Position numbers and translations under genes: made by a program. From Pseudomonas alkylphenolica (GTDB taxonomy: Bacteria; Pseudomonadota; Gammaproteobacteria; Pseudomonadales; Pseudomonadaceae), in the NCBI RefSeq assembly GCF_000746525.1, contig NZ_CP009048.1, positions 157,501 through 221,500 on the forward strand: a stretch of 64,000 bases of DNA. The letters are read 5' to 3'. The notes below the pieces were generated by a model, which did not search any database, was not told the origin of the DNA, and saw nothing but the letters and a program-made list of their open reading frames with translations. Of this stretch, positions 45,465-54,556 are shown piece after piece. Each line of letters opens with the position of its first letter. Position 1 is the first letter of the stretch.

Positions 45465-46907
45465 ATGCAGCTTAAAGACGCCCAGTTGTTCCGCCAGCAA
45501 GCCTTCATCGATGGCGTGTGGTTGGACGCGGACAACGGTCAGACCATCAAGGTCAACAACCCGGCCACCGGCGAGATCATCGGCACTGTGCCGAAGATGG
45601 GCGCGGCCGAAACCCGTCGCGCCATCGAGGCCGCCGACAAGGCGCTGCCGGCCTGGCGTGCACTGACCGCCAAAGAGCGTGCTGGCAAGCTGCGTCGTTG
45701 GTTCGAACTGATGATCGAGCACCAGGACGACCTGGCCCGCCTGATGACCACCGAGCAAGGCAAGCCACTGGCTGAAGCCAAAGGCGAGATCGCCTACGCC
45801 GCTTCCTTTATTGAGTGGTTCGCTGAAGAAGCCAAGCGCGTTTACGGTGACACCATTCCTGGTCACCAGCCAGACAAGCGCCTGATCGTGATCAAGCAGC
45901 CAATCGGTGTAACCGCGGCGATCACCCCGTGGAACTTCCCGGCGGCGATGATCACCCGTAAAGCCGGACCGGCCCTGGCCGCTGGCTGCACCATGGTCCT
46001 CAAGCCTGCTTCGCAAACCCCGTACTCGGCTCTGGCCCTGGTTGAGCTGGCCACCCGCGCCGGTATCCCGGCTGGCGTGCTGAGCGTGGTCACCGGCAGC
46101 GCCGGCGACATCGGCAGCGAGCTGACCGGCAACCCGATCGTGCGCAAGCTGTCGTTCACCGGCTCGACCGAAATCGGTCGCCAGCTGATGGCCGAATGCG
46201 CCAAGGACATCAAGAAAGTTTCCCTGGAGCTGGGCGGTAACGCACCGTTCATCGTGTTCGACGACGCTGACCTGGATAAGGCCGTCGAAGGCGCGATCAT
46301 CTCCAAGTACCGCAACAACGGTCAGACCTGCGTCTGCGCCAACCGTATCTACGTTCAGGACGGCGTCTACGATGCCTTCGCCGAGAAGCTCAAGGCCGCT
46401 GTGGCCAAGCTGAAAATCGGTAACGGCCTGGAAGACGGCACCACCACCGGTCCACTGATCGATGGCAAAGCGGTCGCCAAGGTTCAGGAGCACATTGCTG
46501 ACGCGGTTGGCAAAGGCGCTCAGGTACTGACCGGCGGCAAGCTGATCGAAGGCAACTTCTTCGAGCCGACCGTTCTGGTCAACGTGCCGAACAACGCTGC
46601 AGTGGCCAAGGAAGAAACCTTCGGCCCGCTGGCGCCACTGTTCCGTTTCAAGGATGAGGCTGAAGTCATTGCCATGTCCAACGATACCGAGTTTGGTCTG
46701 GCCTCGTACTTCTATGCCCGTGACATGAGCCGTGTGTTCCGTGTTGCCGAAGCGCTGGAGTACGGCATGGTCGGTATCAACACCGGTCTGATCTCCAACG
46801 AAGTCTCGCCGTTCGGCGGTATCAAGGCCTCGGGCCTGGGCCGCGAAGGTTCCAAGTACGGCATTGAGGACTACCTGGAAATCAAATACCTGTGCATCAG
46901 TATCTGA
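45465..46907 (+). CDS. gabD: NADP-dependent succinate-semialdehyde dehydrogenase
   Basis: This 480-residue aldehyde dehydrogenase oxidises succinate semialdehyde to succinate, the second step of GABA breakdown. Catalytic residues are visible: Glu in SLELGGNAPF (about 255) and Cys in NNGQTCVCANR (about 289), with a second Cys two residues later as in GabD. The SFTGSTEIGR cofactor loop is present. AAGGA precedes ATG 45465. A terminator follows and gabT begins 183 bases later. Confidence 0.95.
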   Translation: MQLKDAQLFRQQAFIDGVWLDADNGQTIKVNNPATGEIIGTVPKMGAAETRRAIEAADKALPAWRALTAKERAGKLRRWFELMIEHQDDLARLMTTEQGKPLAEAKGEIAYAASFIEWFAEEAKRVYGDTIPGHQPDKRLIVIKQPIGVTAAITPWNFPAAMITRKAGPALAAGCTMVLKPASQTPYSALALVELATRAGIPAGVLSVVTGSAGDIGSELTGNPIVRKLSFTGSTEIGRQLMAECAKDIKKVSLELGGNAPFIVFDDADLDKAVEGAIISKYRNNGQTCVCANRIYVQDGVYDAFAEKLKAAVAKLKIGNGLEDGTTTGPLIDGKAVAKVQEHIADAVGKGAQVLTGGKLIEGNFFEPTVLVNVPNNAAVAKEETFGPLAPLFRFKDEAEVIAMSNDTEFGLASYFYARDMSRVFRVAEALEYGMVGINTGLISNEVSPFGGIKASGLGREGSKYGIEDYLEIKYLCISI

Positions 46908-46930
46908 TCGCAGCGTAAGGCTTTACCTCT

Positions 46931-46969
46931 GCCAGCGAGGCGCGAGAGCGACGTCTCGCTGGCCTTTTT
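46931..46969 (+). terminator. Rho-independent terminator after gabD
   Basis: GCCAGCGAG (46931-46939) pairs with CTCGCTGGC (46955-46963), followed by CTTTTT. It may reduce readthrough from gabD into gabT. Confidence 0.88.
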
Positions 46970-47090
46970 ACACCGTACACCCAGTGGCCTGGGCCCCTGC
47001 AGCAGTCGATCAACGCATGCTGCCAGCAGTTGAATACCGGCCACTCTGACTTGAATCGCGCCACCTTGTGTGTGGCGAATTGAGGACATT

Positions 47091-48374
47091 ATGAGCAACA
47101 AGACCAACGAATCTTTGATGCAACGTCGTATCGCCGCTGTTCCACGCGGTGTTGGCCAGATCCACCCGATCTTCGCCGAGTCGGCAAAAAACGCCACCGT
47201 TACTGACGTCGAAGGCCGCGAGTTCATCGACTTCGCCGGCGGTATCGCGGTGCTGAACACCGGTCACGTGCATCCGAAGATCATCGCTGCCGTTGAAGCC
47301 CAACTGCACAAGCTGACCCACACCTGCTTCCAGGTACTGGCCTACGAGCCTTACGTCGAGCTGTGCGAAAAGATCAACGCCAAGGTGCCTGGCGACTTCG
47401 CCAAGAAAACCCTGCTGGTCACCACCGGTTCCGAAGCCGTTGAAAACGCCATCAAGATCGCCCGTGCCGCCACTGGCCGTGCCGGCGTGATCGCCTTCAC
47501 CGGCGCCTACCACGGTCGTACCATGATGACCCTGGGCCTGACCGGTAAAGTCGTGCCTTACTCGGCCGGCATGGGCCTGATGCCAGGCGGCATCTTCCGT
47601 GCTCTGTACCCGAACGAACTGCACGGTGTCAGCGTTGACGACTCGATCGCTTCGATCGAACGCATCTTCAAGAACGACGCCGAGCCACGCGACATCGCCG
47701 CGATCATCCTCGAGCCAGTTCAGGGCGAAGGCGGTTTCTACGTTGCGCCTAAAGAGTTCATGAAGCGTCTGCGCGCCCTGTGCGACCAGCACGGCATCCT
47801 GCTGATCGCTGACGAAGTGCAGACCGGCGCTGGCCGTACTGGCACCTTCTTCGCCATGGAGCAGATGGGCGTTGCCCCAGACCTGACCACCTTCGCCAAA
47901 TCCATCGCCGGTGGCTTCCCGCTGGCCGGTGTTTGCGGCAAGGCTGAATACATGGACGCTATCGCTCCGGGCGGCCTGGGCGGCACCTACGCCGGTAGCC
48001 CGATCGCTTGCGCCGCGGCCCTGGCCGTGATGGAAGTGTTCGAAGAAGAGAAACTGCTGGAGCGTAGCCAGGCGGTTGGCGAGCGTCTGGTTGCTGGCCT
48101 GCGCAAGATCCAGGACAAGCACCCGATCATCGGTGACGTGCGTGCCCTGGGCTCGATGATCGCTGTTGAAGTGTTCGACAAGGCCGGTTCCCACACCCCT
48201 AACGCTGCTGCCGTTGCTTCGGTTGTAGCCAAGGCGCGTGACAAGGGTCTGATCCTGCTGTCGTGCGGCACCTACGGCAACGTCCTGCGTATCCTGGTTC
48301 CGCTGACCTCGCCTGATGAGCAACTGGACAAAGGTCTGGCAATCATCGAAGAGTGCTTCGCAGAACTCGCGTAA
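47091..48374 (+). CDS. gabT: 4-aminobutyrate aminotransferase
   Basis: This 427-residue class III PLP aminotransferase converts GABA plus 2-oxoglutarate to succinate semialdehyde plus glutamate. Key blocks are the LLVTTGSEAVENAIKIAR cofactor region, LLIADEVQTGAGRTGT with the PLP-binding Asp, and TFAKSIAGGFPLAG with the Schiff-base Lys. TGAGGA precedes the ATG at 47091. It pairs functionally with gabD just upstream. Confidence 0.95.
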   Translation: MSNKTNESLMQRRIAAVPRGVGQIHPIFAESAKNATVTDVEGREFIDFAGGIAVLNTGHVHPKIIAAVEAQLHKLTHTCFQVLAYEPYVELCEKINAKVPGDFAKKTLLVTTGSEAVENAIKIARAATGRAGVIAFTGAYHGRTMMTLGLTGKVVPYSAGMGLMPGGIFRALYPNELHGVSVDDSIASIERIFKNDAEPRDIAAIILEPVQGEGGFYVAPKEFMKRLRALCDQHGILLIADEVQTGAGRTGTFFAMEQMGVAPDLTTFAKSIAGGFPLAGVCGKAEYMDAIAPGGLGGTYAGSPIACAAALAVMEVFEEEKLLERSQAVGERLVAGLRKIQDKHPIIGDVRALGSMIAVEVFDKAGSHTPNAAAVASVVAKARDKGLILLSCGTYGNVLRILVPLTSPDEQLDKGLAIIEECFAELA

Positions 48375-48392
48375 ACTGTGACGCAGTAGAAG

Positions 48393-48419
48393 AAAAACCC
48401 GCTTCGGCGGGTTTTTTTT
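48393..48419 (+). terminator. Rho-independent terminator after gabT
   Basis: AAAAACCCGC-TTCG-GCGGGTTTTTTTT: a compact hairpin with a UUCG loop and a long U tract, 18 bases after the gabT stop. Confidence 0.95.
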
Positions 48420-48514
48420 CGACTACAGGAACGCAAGACGGCTAAGGTTGCCAGCAAGGAGAGATCTTGGAAGGTGCGCGGGATTGCGCGTCGTGAATTA
48501 TCGGAGAGCCGCGT

Positions 48515-49723
48515 ATGAGCACTGCCAACCCACCTACAGCACCTTGCGTGTTGATTGCCGAAGGCGACCCTTGGGTACGGGAGATGCTCAGCCAGATGCT
48601 GCTCAGCGTGCGTTGCGATGCACGGGTGCAGGTCTGTGCCGATGGCTCCCAGGCGCTGGCGGCGCTGTCGTGCCAGCCTGACCTGATCATTGCCGCGCGT
48701 GAACTGCCTGGCGGTGACGGCCTGGATCTGCTGCGCAATGTGCGCGCCAAGCAGCGTCAACCGGCGCTGCCGTTCATTCTCATGAGTAATCGCAGCGACA
48801 GTGCCAGCGTGCGCGAAGCCTTGCCGTTCGCACCTACGGCTTACCTGAGCAAGCCCCTGAACATGGACGCCTTGCGTCATCGCCTGGAGGAGCTGCTGCT
48901 CAAGGTCGGTGAGCAAATTGCCTGTCCGGTGCCGGCGCTGCAACCGGGTATGACCCTGACGCGTTTTCTCGAGGGACGCCGGGCTACGGCCGATGGCGGT
49001 CCGTTGCTGGCCGATGTGCAGCAGGCCATTAAGCGCAGCCTGAACCCGCAGGGGCTCAACCTCAAAACGCTGGAAGAAGAGATCCGCAACGATCCGCAGG
49101 TGACGGCCGTGCTGATCGCCGCCGCCAATAGTGCTGCATTGCACCGCGACGGCGCCGTGCAGACATTGCTGCAGGCGCTGAACAAGCTCGGGACCACGCA
49201 GAGCATGAACCTGATTCTGGGGCTGACGCTCAAGCGCAGCGCCAAGCTCAGTGACCCTTTGTTGTCGCAGCGGGCCCAGCACTTCTGGGAGCTGTCGCTG
49301 CACGCGGCCGAGTACGCCCGGGTGCAGGCGCGGATGCTCGAGCTGGATCAGGAGCGGTGTTACTGCGCCGGTCTGCTGCATTGCCTGGGTGACCTGGCGT
49401 TGCTGCGTTGCCTGCAGGAGTGGCGCTTATCCGGGGGCGAGCTGGATGAGGATGACATTGAGTTGTCGCTCAATGAATTTGGCGCGGCCTTCGGTTCGGC
49501 GTTACGCACTCGCTGGCGCTTGCCGCTGGAGCTGCGCGAACTGATCGCGGCGATCTACCAGCTGGGCGGCGGGGTGTATTCGCGTGAAGCACTGGTGATG
49601 AACCTGGCCGGGCAGCTGGCGCGGTTGCCGGCGGATCAGGGGCTGGAGGCGTTGGCCGAGAGCAAGACGGCGCGGTTGCTCAAGGTGGGGATGGCGGAGT
49701 TGAGCAGGCTGCGTAAGGTTTGA
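48515..49723 (+). CDS. Degenerate receiver domain plus HDOD domain protein
   Basis: This 402-residue protein has an N-terminal response-regulator-like domain (about 10-125) and a C-terminal HDOD domain (about 150-350). In the receiver, the phosphoacceptor Asp is replaced: the expected LLDxxLPGxDG reads IIAARELPGGDG. The Glu/Asp pair (AEGD) and the Lys in YLSKP remain, so it probably cannot be phosphorylated and may signal by another route. HDOD proteins act in signalling without known catalysis. It stands alone after gabT. Confidence 0.83.
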   Translation: MSTANPPTAPCVLIAEGDPWVREMLSQMLLSVRCDARVQVCADGSQALAALSCQPDLIIAARELPGGDGLDLLRNVRAKQRQPALPFILMSNRSDSASVREALPFAPTAYLSKPLNMDALRHRLEELLLKVGEQIACPVPALQPGMTLTRFLEGRRATADGGPLLADVQQAIKRSLNPQGLNLKTLEEEIRNDPQVTAVLIAAANSAALHRDGAVQTLLQALNKLGTTQSMNLILGLTLKRSAKLSDPLLSQRAQHFWELSLHAAEYARVQARMLELDQERCYCAGLLHCLGDLALLRCLQEWRLSGGELDEDDIELSLNEFGAAFGSALRTRWRLPLELRELIAAIYQLGGGVYSREALVMNLAGQLARLPADQGLEALAESKTARLLKVGMAELSRLRKV

Positions 49724-49729
49724 GTTGGT

Positions 49730-49788
49730 ATCGCGGGGCAAGCCCGCTCCCACCGGACACCGCTGTGGGAGCGGGCTTGCCCCGCGAT
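49730..49788. repeat. REP pair (inverted)
   Basis: ATCGCGGGGCAAGCCCGCTC and its inverse with a short 12-14 base spacer, between the convergent HDOD and diguanylate cyclase genes. Both copies match the consensus core. Confidence 0.92.
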
Positions 49789-49795
49789 GAGGCCT

Positions 49796-50785
49796 TCAGC
49801 CAATCACAATCTGATTCTTGCCCTGGCGCTTGGCCTGGTACATCGCCGCATCCGCCCGGGCAAACAGGCTGTCCAGCGATGAATCCACTTCACTGATGCC
49901 GGTCAGCCCCTGACTCACGGTCACGCCGAACACCTGCTGATCATGACTGAATTCCAGACGCTGGATTTCCCGCTGCAAGCGCTCGGCGATCTGTTCGGCG
50001 ACCTGTGGCGTACAGCCGGGGAACACTGCGGCAAACTCCTCACCACCGATGCGCCCGAACAGATCGCCATGGCGTAACACGGCCTTGCCGGTGTCGGCGA
50101 TGTGCTGCAGCACATAGTCGCCTTCCTGATGACCATAGGTGTCGTTGATTTGCTTGAAGTCATCGATATCGAGCAGCAGGAAGGTCAACGGCGTGTGTTC
50201 CCGCCGTGCCGCTTCGAACGCTTGCTGAGCGCAGTCGAAGAAGTGCCGGCGGTTGCTGCTCTGGGTCAGGACATCTGTGGTTGCCAGCAGCTGCAGCTCG
50301 CCTTCGACACGTTTCTTTTCAGTGATGTCTTCGGCCATGCCGACCACGATCAGCCGATGTTCGCTGTCGGTCTGCTGGTTGATAAAGCACTTGTCGCTGA
50401 GCCAGCGGACGTTGCCGTCGGCATCGATGATGCGGTACTCGCGGTCTTCCACGGCGCCTTTGACCAGCACTTCGGCCAGGCTGCGCTCGGCGTAGTCGAG
50501 GTCGTCAGGGTAGATGCTGTCGCGCCATTCATTGAAGTCAGCCAGCAGCAAGTGGGCCGGGCGGCCGAAGATTCGCTCGTAGGCGGGGCTGACATACAGC
50601 ACCTGACGGGATTCCCAATCGAACGCCCAGAGTACGGCATTGACGCTATCGAGCAATGAGCTGAACAGCTGTTCGCGCTCGCTCAAGCGCGCCACTTCGC
50701 CTTGGGCGTGCATCAGCGCCAGGAGGGCCTGGGCCAGTTCAGGGGGCTCATTGTGGGGTTGGGACGTCGGTTTCTTGTTGACCAT
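49796..50785 (-). CDS. PAS-GGDEF diguanylate cyclase
   Basis: This 329-residue protein has a PAS domain (about 42-160, with YVSPAYERIFGRP and the PAC end GMAEDITEKKR) and a GGDEF domain (about 170-328) with an intact active-site motif GGEEF. An inhibitory-site RxxD (RHGD) lies five residues before it. It should make c-di-GMP from two GTP, with feedback inhibition. No membrane helix. ATG 50785 was chosen because the longer frame codes for an unlikely N-terminus; the ribosome site is weak. Confidence 0.87.
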   Translation of the reverse strand: MVNKKPTSQPHNEPPELAQALLALMHAQGEVARLSEREQLFSSLLDSVNAVLWAFDWESRQVLYVSPAYERIFGRPAHLLLADFNEWRDSIYPDDLDYAERSLAEVLVKGAVEDREYRIIDADGNVRWLSDKCFINQQTDSEHRLIVVGMAEDITEKKRVEGELQLLATTDVLTQSSNRRHFFDCAQQAFEAARREHTPLTFLLLDIDDFKQINDTYGHQEGDYVLQHIADTGKAVLRHGDLFGRIGGEEFAAVFPGCTPQVAEQIAERLQREIQRLEFSHDQQVFGVTVSQGLTGISEVDSSLDSLFARADAAMYQAKRQGKNQIVIG

Positions 50786-50919
50786 TTGCGCGGAACTTCT
50801 CACACAGAGGCGGGCGGCCACGACCCGGCCCGCCACGCGGGCGTTATGCCTGTCAGAGTGAGAATAGGCGGTGAAGTTCCGGACGGCGCGCCCCGCGAAG
50901 GGCGCGCCGATCAACGGCG

Positions 50920-52104
50920 TCAGCTCGCTGCAGGGCGCAGGGAGTAGGTTTTCAGCTGCGCCGCGAAGTCACGCAGCGATTGAATACCGCTGGCCTCGGC
51001 CTCGTGTACCCAGTCTTTCATCGCCGCCAGCATGTCGTGGCCGTTGGCGCTGGTGCGTAGCCAGATTTGTTGCAGGGCCAGGCGTTTTTCGTAGATGGTC
51101 TTGAGCGCCTGGCTGTGTTCGAGCATGGTCTGGATGCGCAGGTGATGACGGTCTTCCAGCAGGCTGGTTTCCCGCGACAGCAAGCGCTTGGCGCGGCGGA
51201 ACTGATGGCGCACCGAGTCATCGACCCGCGCCAGTTCCTGTTTGACCAGCGGTGCGATCACCAGCTTGCGGTACTGGGCCATGATCTGGAAGCGGTTGTT
51301 GAGGATCGCCATGGCGGTGTCCATGTCCAGCTGGCCCTTGCCTTCGACCCGATGGGCGATCGGCGCGACGCGCTGCACCTTGGCCAGACGCAGGAAGCAG
51401 AACAGCTTGATCCACGCCCAACCCATATCGAACTCCCAGCGCTTGACCGACAGCTTGGCCGAGTTGGGGTAGGTGTGGTGGTTGTTGTGCAGCTCTTCAC
51501 CGCCGACGATGATGCCCCACGGCACCAGGTTGGTGGCGGCGTCGCGGCATTCGAAGTTGCGATAACCGACGGCATGGCCAAGGCCATTGATGACCCCGGC
51601 GGCCCAGAACGGAATCCACATCATCTGCACGGCCCAGATGGTGATACCGATGGTGCCGAACAGCAGCAGGTCGATGACCGCCATCAGGGCGATACCGCCC
51701 AGCTTGTAGCGCGAGTAGAGGTTGCGCTCGATCCAGTCTTCCGGGCAGTTCTTGCCGTAGATTCGCAGGGTTTCCGGGTTTTGTGCCTCTGCGCGGTACA
51801 GCTCGGCACCTTTGCGCAGGACGGTGGACAACCCCAGGATCACCGGGCTGTGCGGATCGTCGACGGTCTCGCATTTGGCGTGGTGCTTGCGGTGGATGGC
51901 TGTCCACTCGCGGGTGTTCTGCGCCGTGGTCAGCCACAGCCAGAAACGGAAAAAGTGCTTGAGCCCGGCGTTCAGTTCCAGCGAGCGGTGGGCTGAATAG
52001 CGGTGCAGGTAGACCGTGACACTGACGATGGTCACATGGGTCATGACCAGGGTAACTGCCAGCAGTTGCCAGGCCGACAAGTTGAGCAAACCTTGGTACC
52101 ACAT
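50920..52104 (-). CDS. desA: Membrane fatty-acid desaturase (DesA-like, delta-9)
   Basis: This 394-residue acyl desaturase has three His boxes: HRYSAH (34-39), HRKHH (71-75) and HNNHH (about 210). The diiron site sits between hydrophobic segments (about 8-32, 45-62, 135-180). It introduces a double bond into membrane phospholipid acyl chains under aerobic conditions. The C-terminal 130 residues are an extended helical tail. In P. aeruginosa, desA (PA0286) is also next to a PAS-GGDEF-EAL gene and oscA, the same order as here. Confidence 0.88.
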   Translation of the reverse strand: MWYQGLLNLSAWQLLAVTLVMTHVTIVSVTVYLHRYSAHRSLELNAGLKHFFRFWLWLTTAQNTREWTAIHRKHHAKCETVDDPHSPVILGLSTVLRKGAELYRAEAQNPETLRIYGKNCPEDWIERNLYSRYKLGGIALMAVIDLLLFGTIGITIWAVQMMWIPFWAAGVINGLGHAVGYRNFECRDAATNLVPWGIIVGGEELHNNHHTYPNSAKLSVKRWEFDMGWAWIKLFCFLRLAKVQRVAPIAHRVEGKGQLDMDTAMAILNNRFQIMAQYRKLVIAPLVKQELARVDDSVRHQFRRAKRLLSRETSLLEDRHHLRIQTMLEHSQALKTIYEKRLALQQIWLRTSANGHDMLAAMKDWVHEAEASGIQSLRDFAAQLKTYSLRPAAS

Positions 52105-52253
52105 AGGCGAAAGGGCCCTCTAGAACATAAGGAACAGCGGGAAGCATTATCCCTGCACCGGTAAATAAAACCAGTCGGCCTTTTAGATAGGAGGTCACGG
52201 GATGTTTCTACCCTATAATCCCCCAATATTTTTTGTGGGCTTGTCAGGACCTT

Positions 52254-54149
52254 ATGTCTGCTTCCATTCGAGACGCCATGCGCATGGCTGCGCTTTACCT
52301 GGTGTTGTCTGTGCTTTGGCTGGCACTTTCTGATCAATTATTGAGCAGTCTTTTCGATAATCCTCAGCAACTGGCCCGTTGGCAATTGCTCAGTGCCTAT
52401 GTCTGGGTGCTGTGCAGCGCCATGCTGATCTTCACTTCTCGTGCGCGGCTGTTGAATTTCATCGGTGTCGGCGCACGCCTGCGCCGCGAAGACCGCGAAC
52501 GTCTGCGCATGGCCGCGGCGGTGTTCGACAGCACCCTTGAAGGCGTGCTGGTGACCGAACGTGACGGGGTGATTGTGCATGTGAACCGGGCGTTCATGCA
52601 GATCACCGGGTACGAAAAGGACGAGGTCATCGGTCAGCGGCCGAGCAAGTTCAAATCCGGGCGGCATGGGCCGGCGTTCTATCAGGAGATCTACGCGACC
52701 CTGGCCGAAAAGGGCGAGTGGAGCGGCGAGATCTGGAACCGGCGCAAGAGTGGCGAGGTGTACCCGCAGTGGCAGACCATCTGCTCGATCCGCGATGACA
52801 GTGGCGAGCTTAGCCACTATGTGGCGGTGTTCAGCGATATCAGCGCGATCAAGCACAGCGAGCGCGAGCTGGCCTACCTGGCCCATCATGATCCGCTCAC
52901 CGACTTGCCTAACCGCCTGCTGTTCAACGACCGCGCCGAACAGGCGCTGGCCGCGGCCCAAGCCAACAAGCGCGGTTGTGCCCTGCTGTTGCTGGACCTG
53001 GACCATTTCCAGAGCATCAACGACGGCCTTGGGCACAATGTCGGTGATCAACTGCTCAAAGTGGTGGGCGAGCGTCTCAAGGCGCTGCTCGGTAGCGGCG
53101 TGACCCTGGCTCGCCTGGGGGGCGACGAGTTCGCCGTGCTCACCGAGCAGTGTCCGCAGGTCGGCCAGGCCGCGGCACTGGCGCAAAATATCATTGATGC
53201 AATGAAGCAACCCTTCGAGTTCGATGAGCAGCGCCTGTTCGTCAGTGCCAGCATTGGTATCAGCCTGTTCCCCAGCGATGCCCTGAGCGCCGAGCAGTTG
53301 TTGCGCAATGCCGACTCGGCGCTGTTCAAGGCCAAGGCCTGTGGGCGTGCCGGTTACGCGTTGTACACCGAAGAGCTGACGGCCCATGCCCAGCAGCGGG
53401 TCGAAACCGCTGGAGAGCTGCGCCGGGCGCTGGAGCAGGAAGAGCTGCGGGTCTATTACCAGCCGGTGCATGAGCTCAACAGCGGCGCGATGATTGGCGT
53501 CGAGGCGCTGGTGCGCTGGCAGCACCCACAGCGCGGGCTGGTGGCGCCCGGTGAATTCATCCCGATTGCCGAACGCACCGGCCTGATTGCCGATATCGAT
53601 ACCTGGGTCTTGCATCATGCCTGCGCACAGATGGTGCAGTGGCAGGCCAGCGGGCGGCCGCTGCAGTTCGTGGCGGTGAACATTTCCAGTCGCCTGTTTG
53701 CTCATCGTGACCTTTATCAACAGGTGGCCAAGGTACTGCATGAAACCGGTCTGGCCCCGGCGATGCTGGAACTGGAAGTGACCGAAAGTGCGGTGATGGA
53801 TGACCCTGAAGTCGCTCTGGAGCAGTTGCACCGTTTACGTGAACTGGGGCTGCGTCTGGCCATCGATGACTTTGGTACGGGGTACTCTTCGCTGTTGCGG
53901 CTCAAGCGGTTGCCGGTGCAAAAGCTCAAGATCGATCAGGGCTTTGTCGCTGGTTTGCCGTGGGATGAAGACGATGCGGCGATCGTCCGGGTGATTATCG
54001 CGCTGGGCAAAAGCATGGGCATGCAGGTCCTTGCCGAAGGCATCGAGCAGGCCGAGCAAGCGCAGTTTCTGCTCGAACATGAGTGCCAGCTGGGGCAGGG
54101 GTACTGGTTTGGACGGCCGGTTCCGGCGCCGCAGTTGCGATGGGATTGA
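52254..54149 (+). CDS. PAS-GGDEF-EAL c-di-GMP protein (PA0285-like)
   Basis: This 631-residue protein has two N-terminal membrane helices (about 10-28 and 45-62), a PAS domain (about 88-200), a GGDEF domain (about 210-370) with intact GGDEF, and an EAL domain (about 385-628) with GVEALVRW, DDFGTGYSS and LKIDQ intact. Both making and breaking c-di-GMP are therefore possible; hybrids of this type often act mainly as phosphodiesterases. AGGA precedes the ATG at 52254. A TATAAT box lies at about 52213. It faces away from desA. Confidence 0.9.
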   Translation: MSASIRDAMRMAALYLVLSVLWLALSDQLLSSLFDNPQQLARWQLLSAYVWVLCSAMLIFTSRARLLNFIGVGARLRREDRERLRMAAAVFDSTLEGVLVTERDGVIVHVNRAFMQITGYEKDEVIGQRPSKFKSGRHGPAFYQEIYATLAEKGEWSGEIWNRRKSGEVYPQWQTICSIRDDSGELSHYVAVFSDISAIKHSERELAYLAHHDPLTDLPNRLLFNDRAEQALAAAQANKRGCALLLLDLDHFQSINDGLGHNVGDQLLKVVGERLKALLGSGVTLARLGGDEFAVLTEQCPQVGQAAALAQNIIDAMKQPFEFDEQRLFVSASIGISLFPSDALSAEQLLRNADSALFKAKACGRAGYALYTEELTAHAQQRVETAGELRRALEQEELRVYYQPVHELNSGAMIGVEALVRWQHPQRGLVAPGEFIPIAERTGLIADIDTWVLHHACAQMVQWQASGRPLQFVAVNISSRLFAHRDLYQQVAKVLHETGLAPAMLELEVTESAVMDDPEVALEQLHRLRELGLRLAIDDFGTGYSSLLRLKRLPVQKLKIDQGFVAGLPWDEDDAAIVRVIIALGKSMGMQVLAEGIEQAEQAQFLLEHECQLGQGYWFGRPVPAPQLRWD

Positions 54150-54183
54150 GGGGTTTTCTGTCAATGTATTTAGTTATATAAAA

Positions 54184-54208
54184 ATTCTTAAATAGTATTT
54201 TTAAGAAT
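54184..54208. promoter_or_regulatory. Inverted repeat upstream of oscA
   Basis: ATTCTTAAA and TTTAAGAAT form a perfect 9+9 inverted repeat with a 7-base spacer, in an AT-rich block between the GGDEF-EAL gene and oscA. It could be a weak terminator for the former or an operator for sulfur-starvation control of oscA-sbp-cys. Confidence 0.5.
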
Positions 54209-54300
54209 ATTCAACGCCCCCTAAGATTACCCTCAAGCCAGGCGCAGTCGCTCCCCTTCACGCAACTGCACGGCATCCCTTATTCACCAGGAGCACGAGC

Positions 54301-54483
54301 ATGAGCGCATCTCTGCGTAGCGTTGACGGTCAGGACGAAGCCACCATTCTGCGCGAAATCCAGAGCGCTCTGCGCGATCTGCGGTTTGGTGCGGTGGAAA
54401 TCACCGTACACAACGCCCAGGTCGTGCAGATCGAACGCAAGGAAAAATTCCGTCTGCAGAACCCTAGCCACAAGCCCAGCTGA
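54301..54483 (+). CDS. oscA: OscA, DUF2292 small protein of sulfur-limitation response
   Basis: This 60-residue protein contains ALRDLRFGAVEITVHNAQVVQIERKE, the DUF2292 core found upstream of sbp in Pseudomonas. OscA is known to be needed for growth on organosulfur sources and under chromate stress. CAGGAG lies before the ATG. A single REP follows and sbp starts 73 bases downstream. The molecular action is not known. Confidence 0.85.
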   Translation: MSASLRSVDGQDEATILREIQSALRDLRFGAVEITVHNAQVVQIERKEKFRLQNPSHKPS

Positions 54484-54485
54484 CT

Positions 54486-54510
54486 TGTGGGAGCGGGCTT
54501 GTCCCGCGAT
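54486..54510. repeat. Single REP element
   Basis: One REP copy (core GCGGGCTTGTCCCGCGAT, with one change from CCCC to TCCC) sits between oscA and sbp. Confidence 0.85.
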
Positions 54511-54556
54511 GAACGCGCCACCTAATTAGAAAAAATAGCCAATCGGGAGCTTCACC

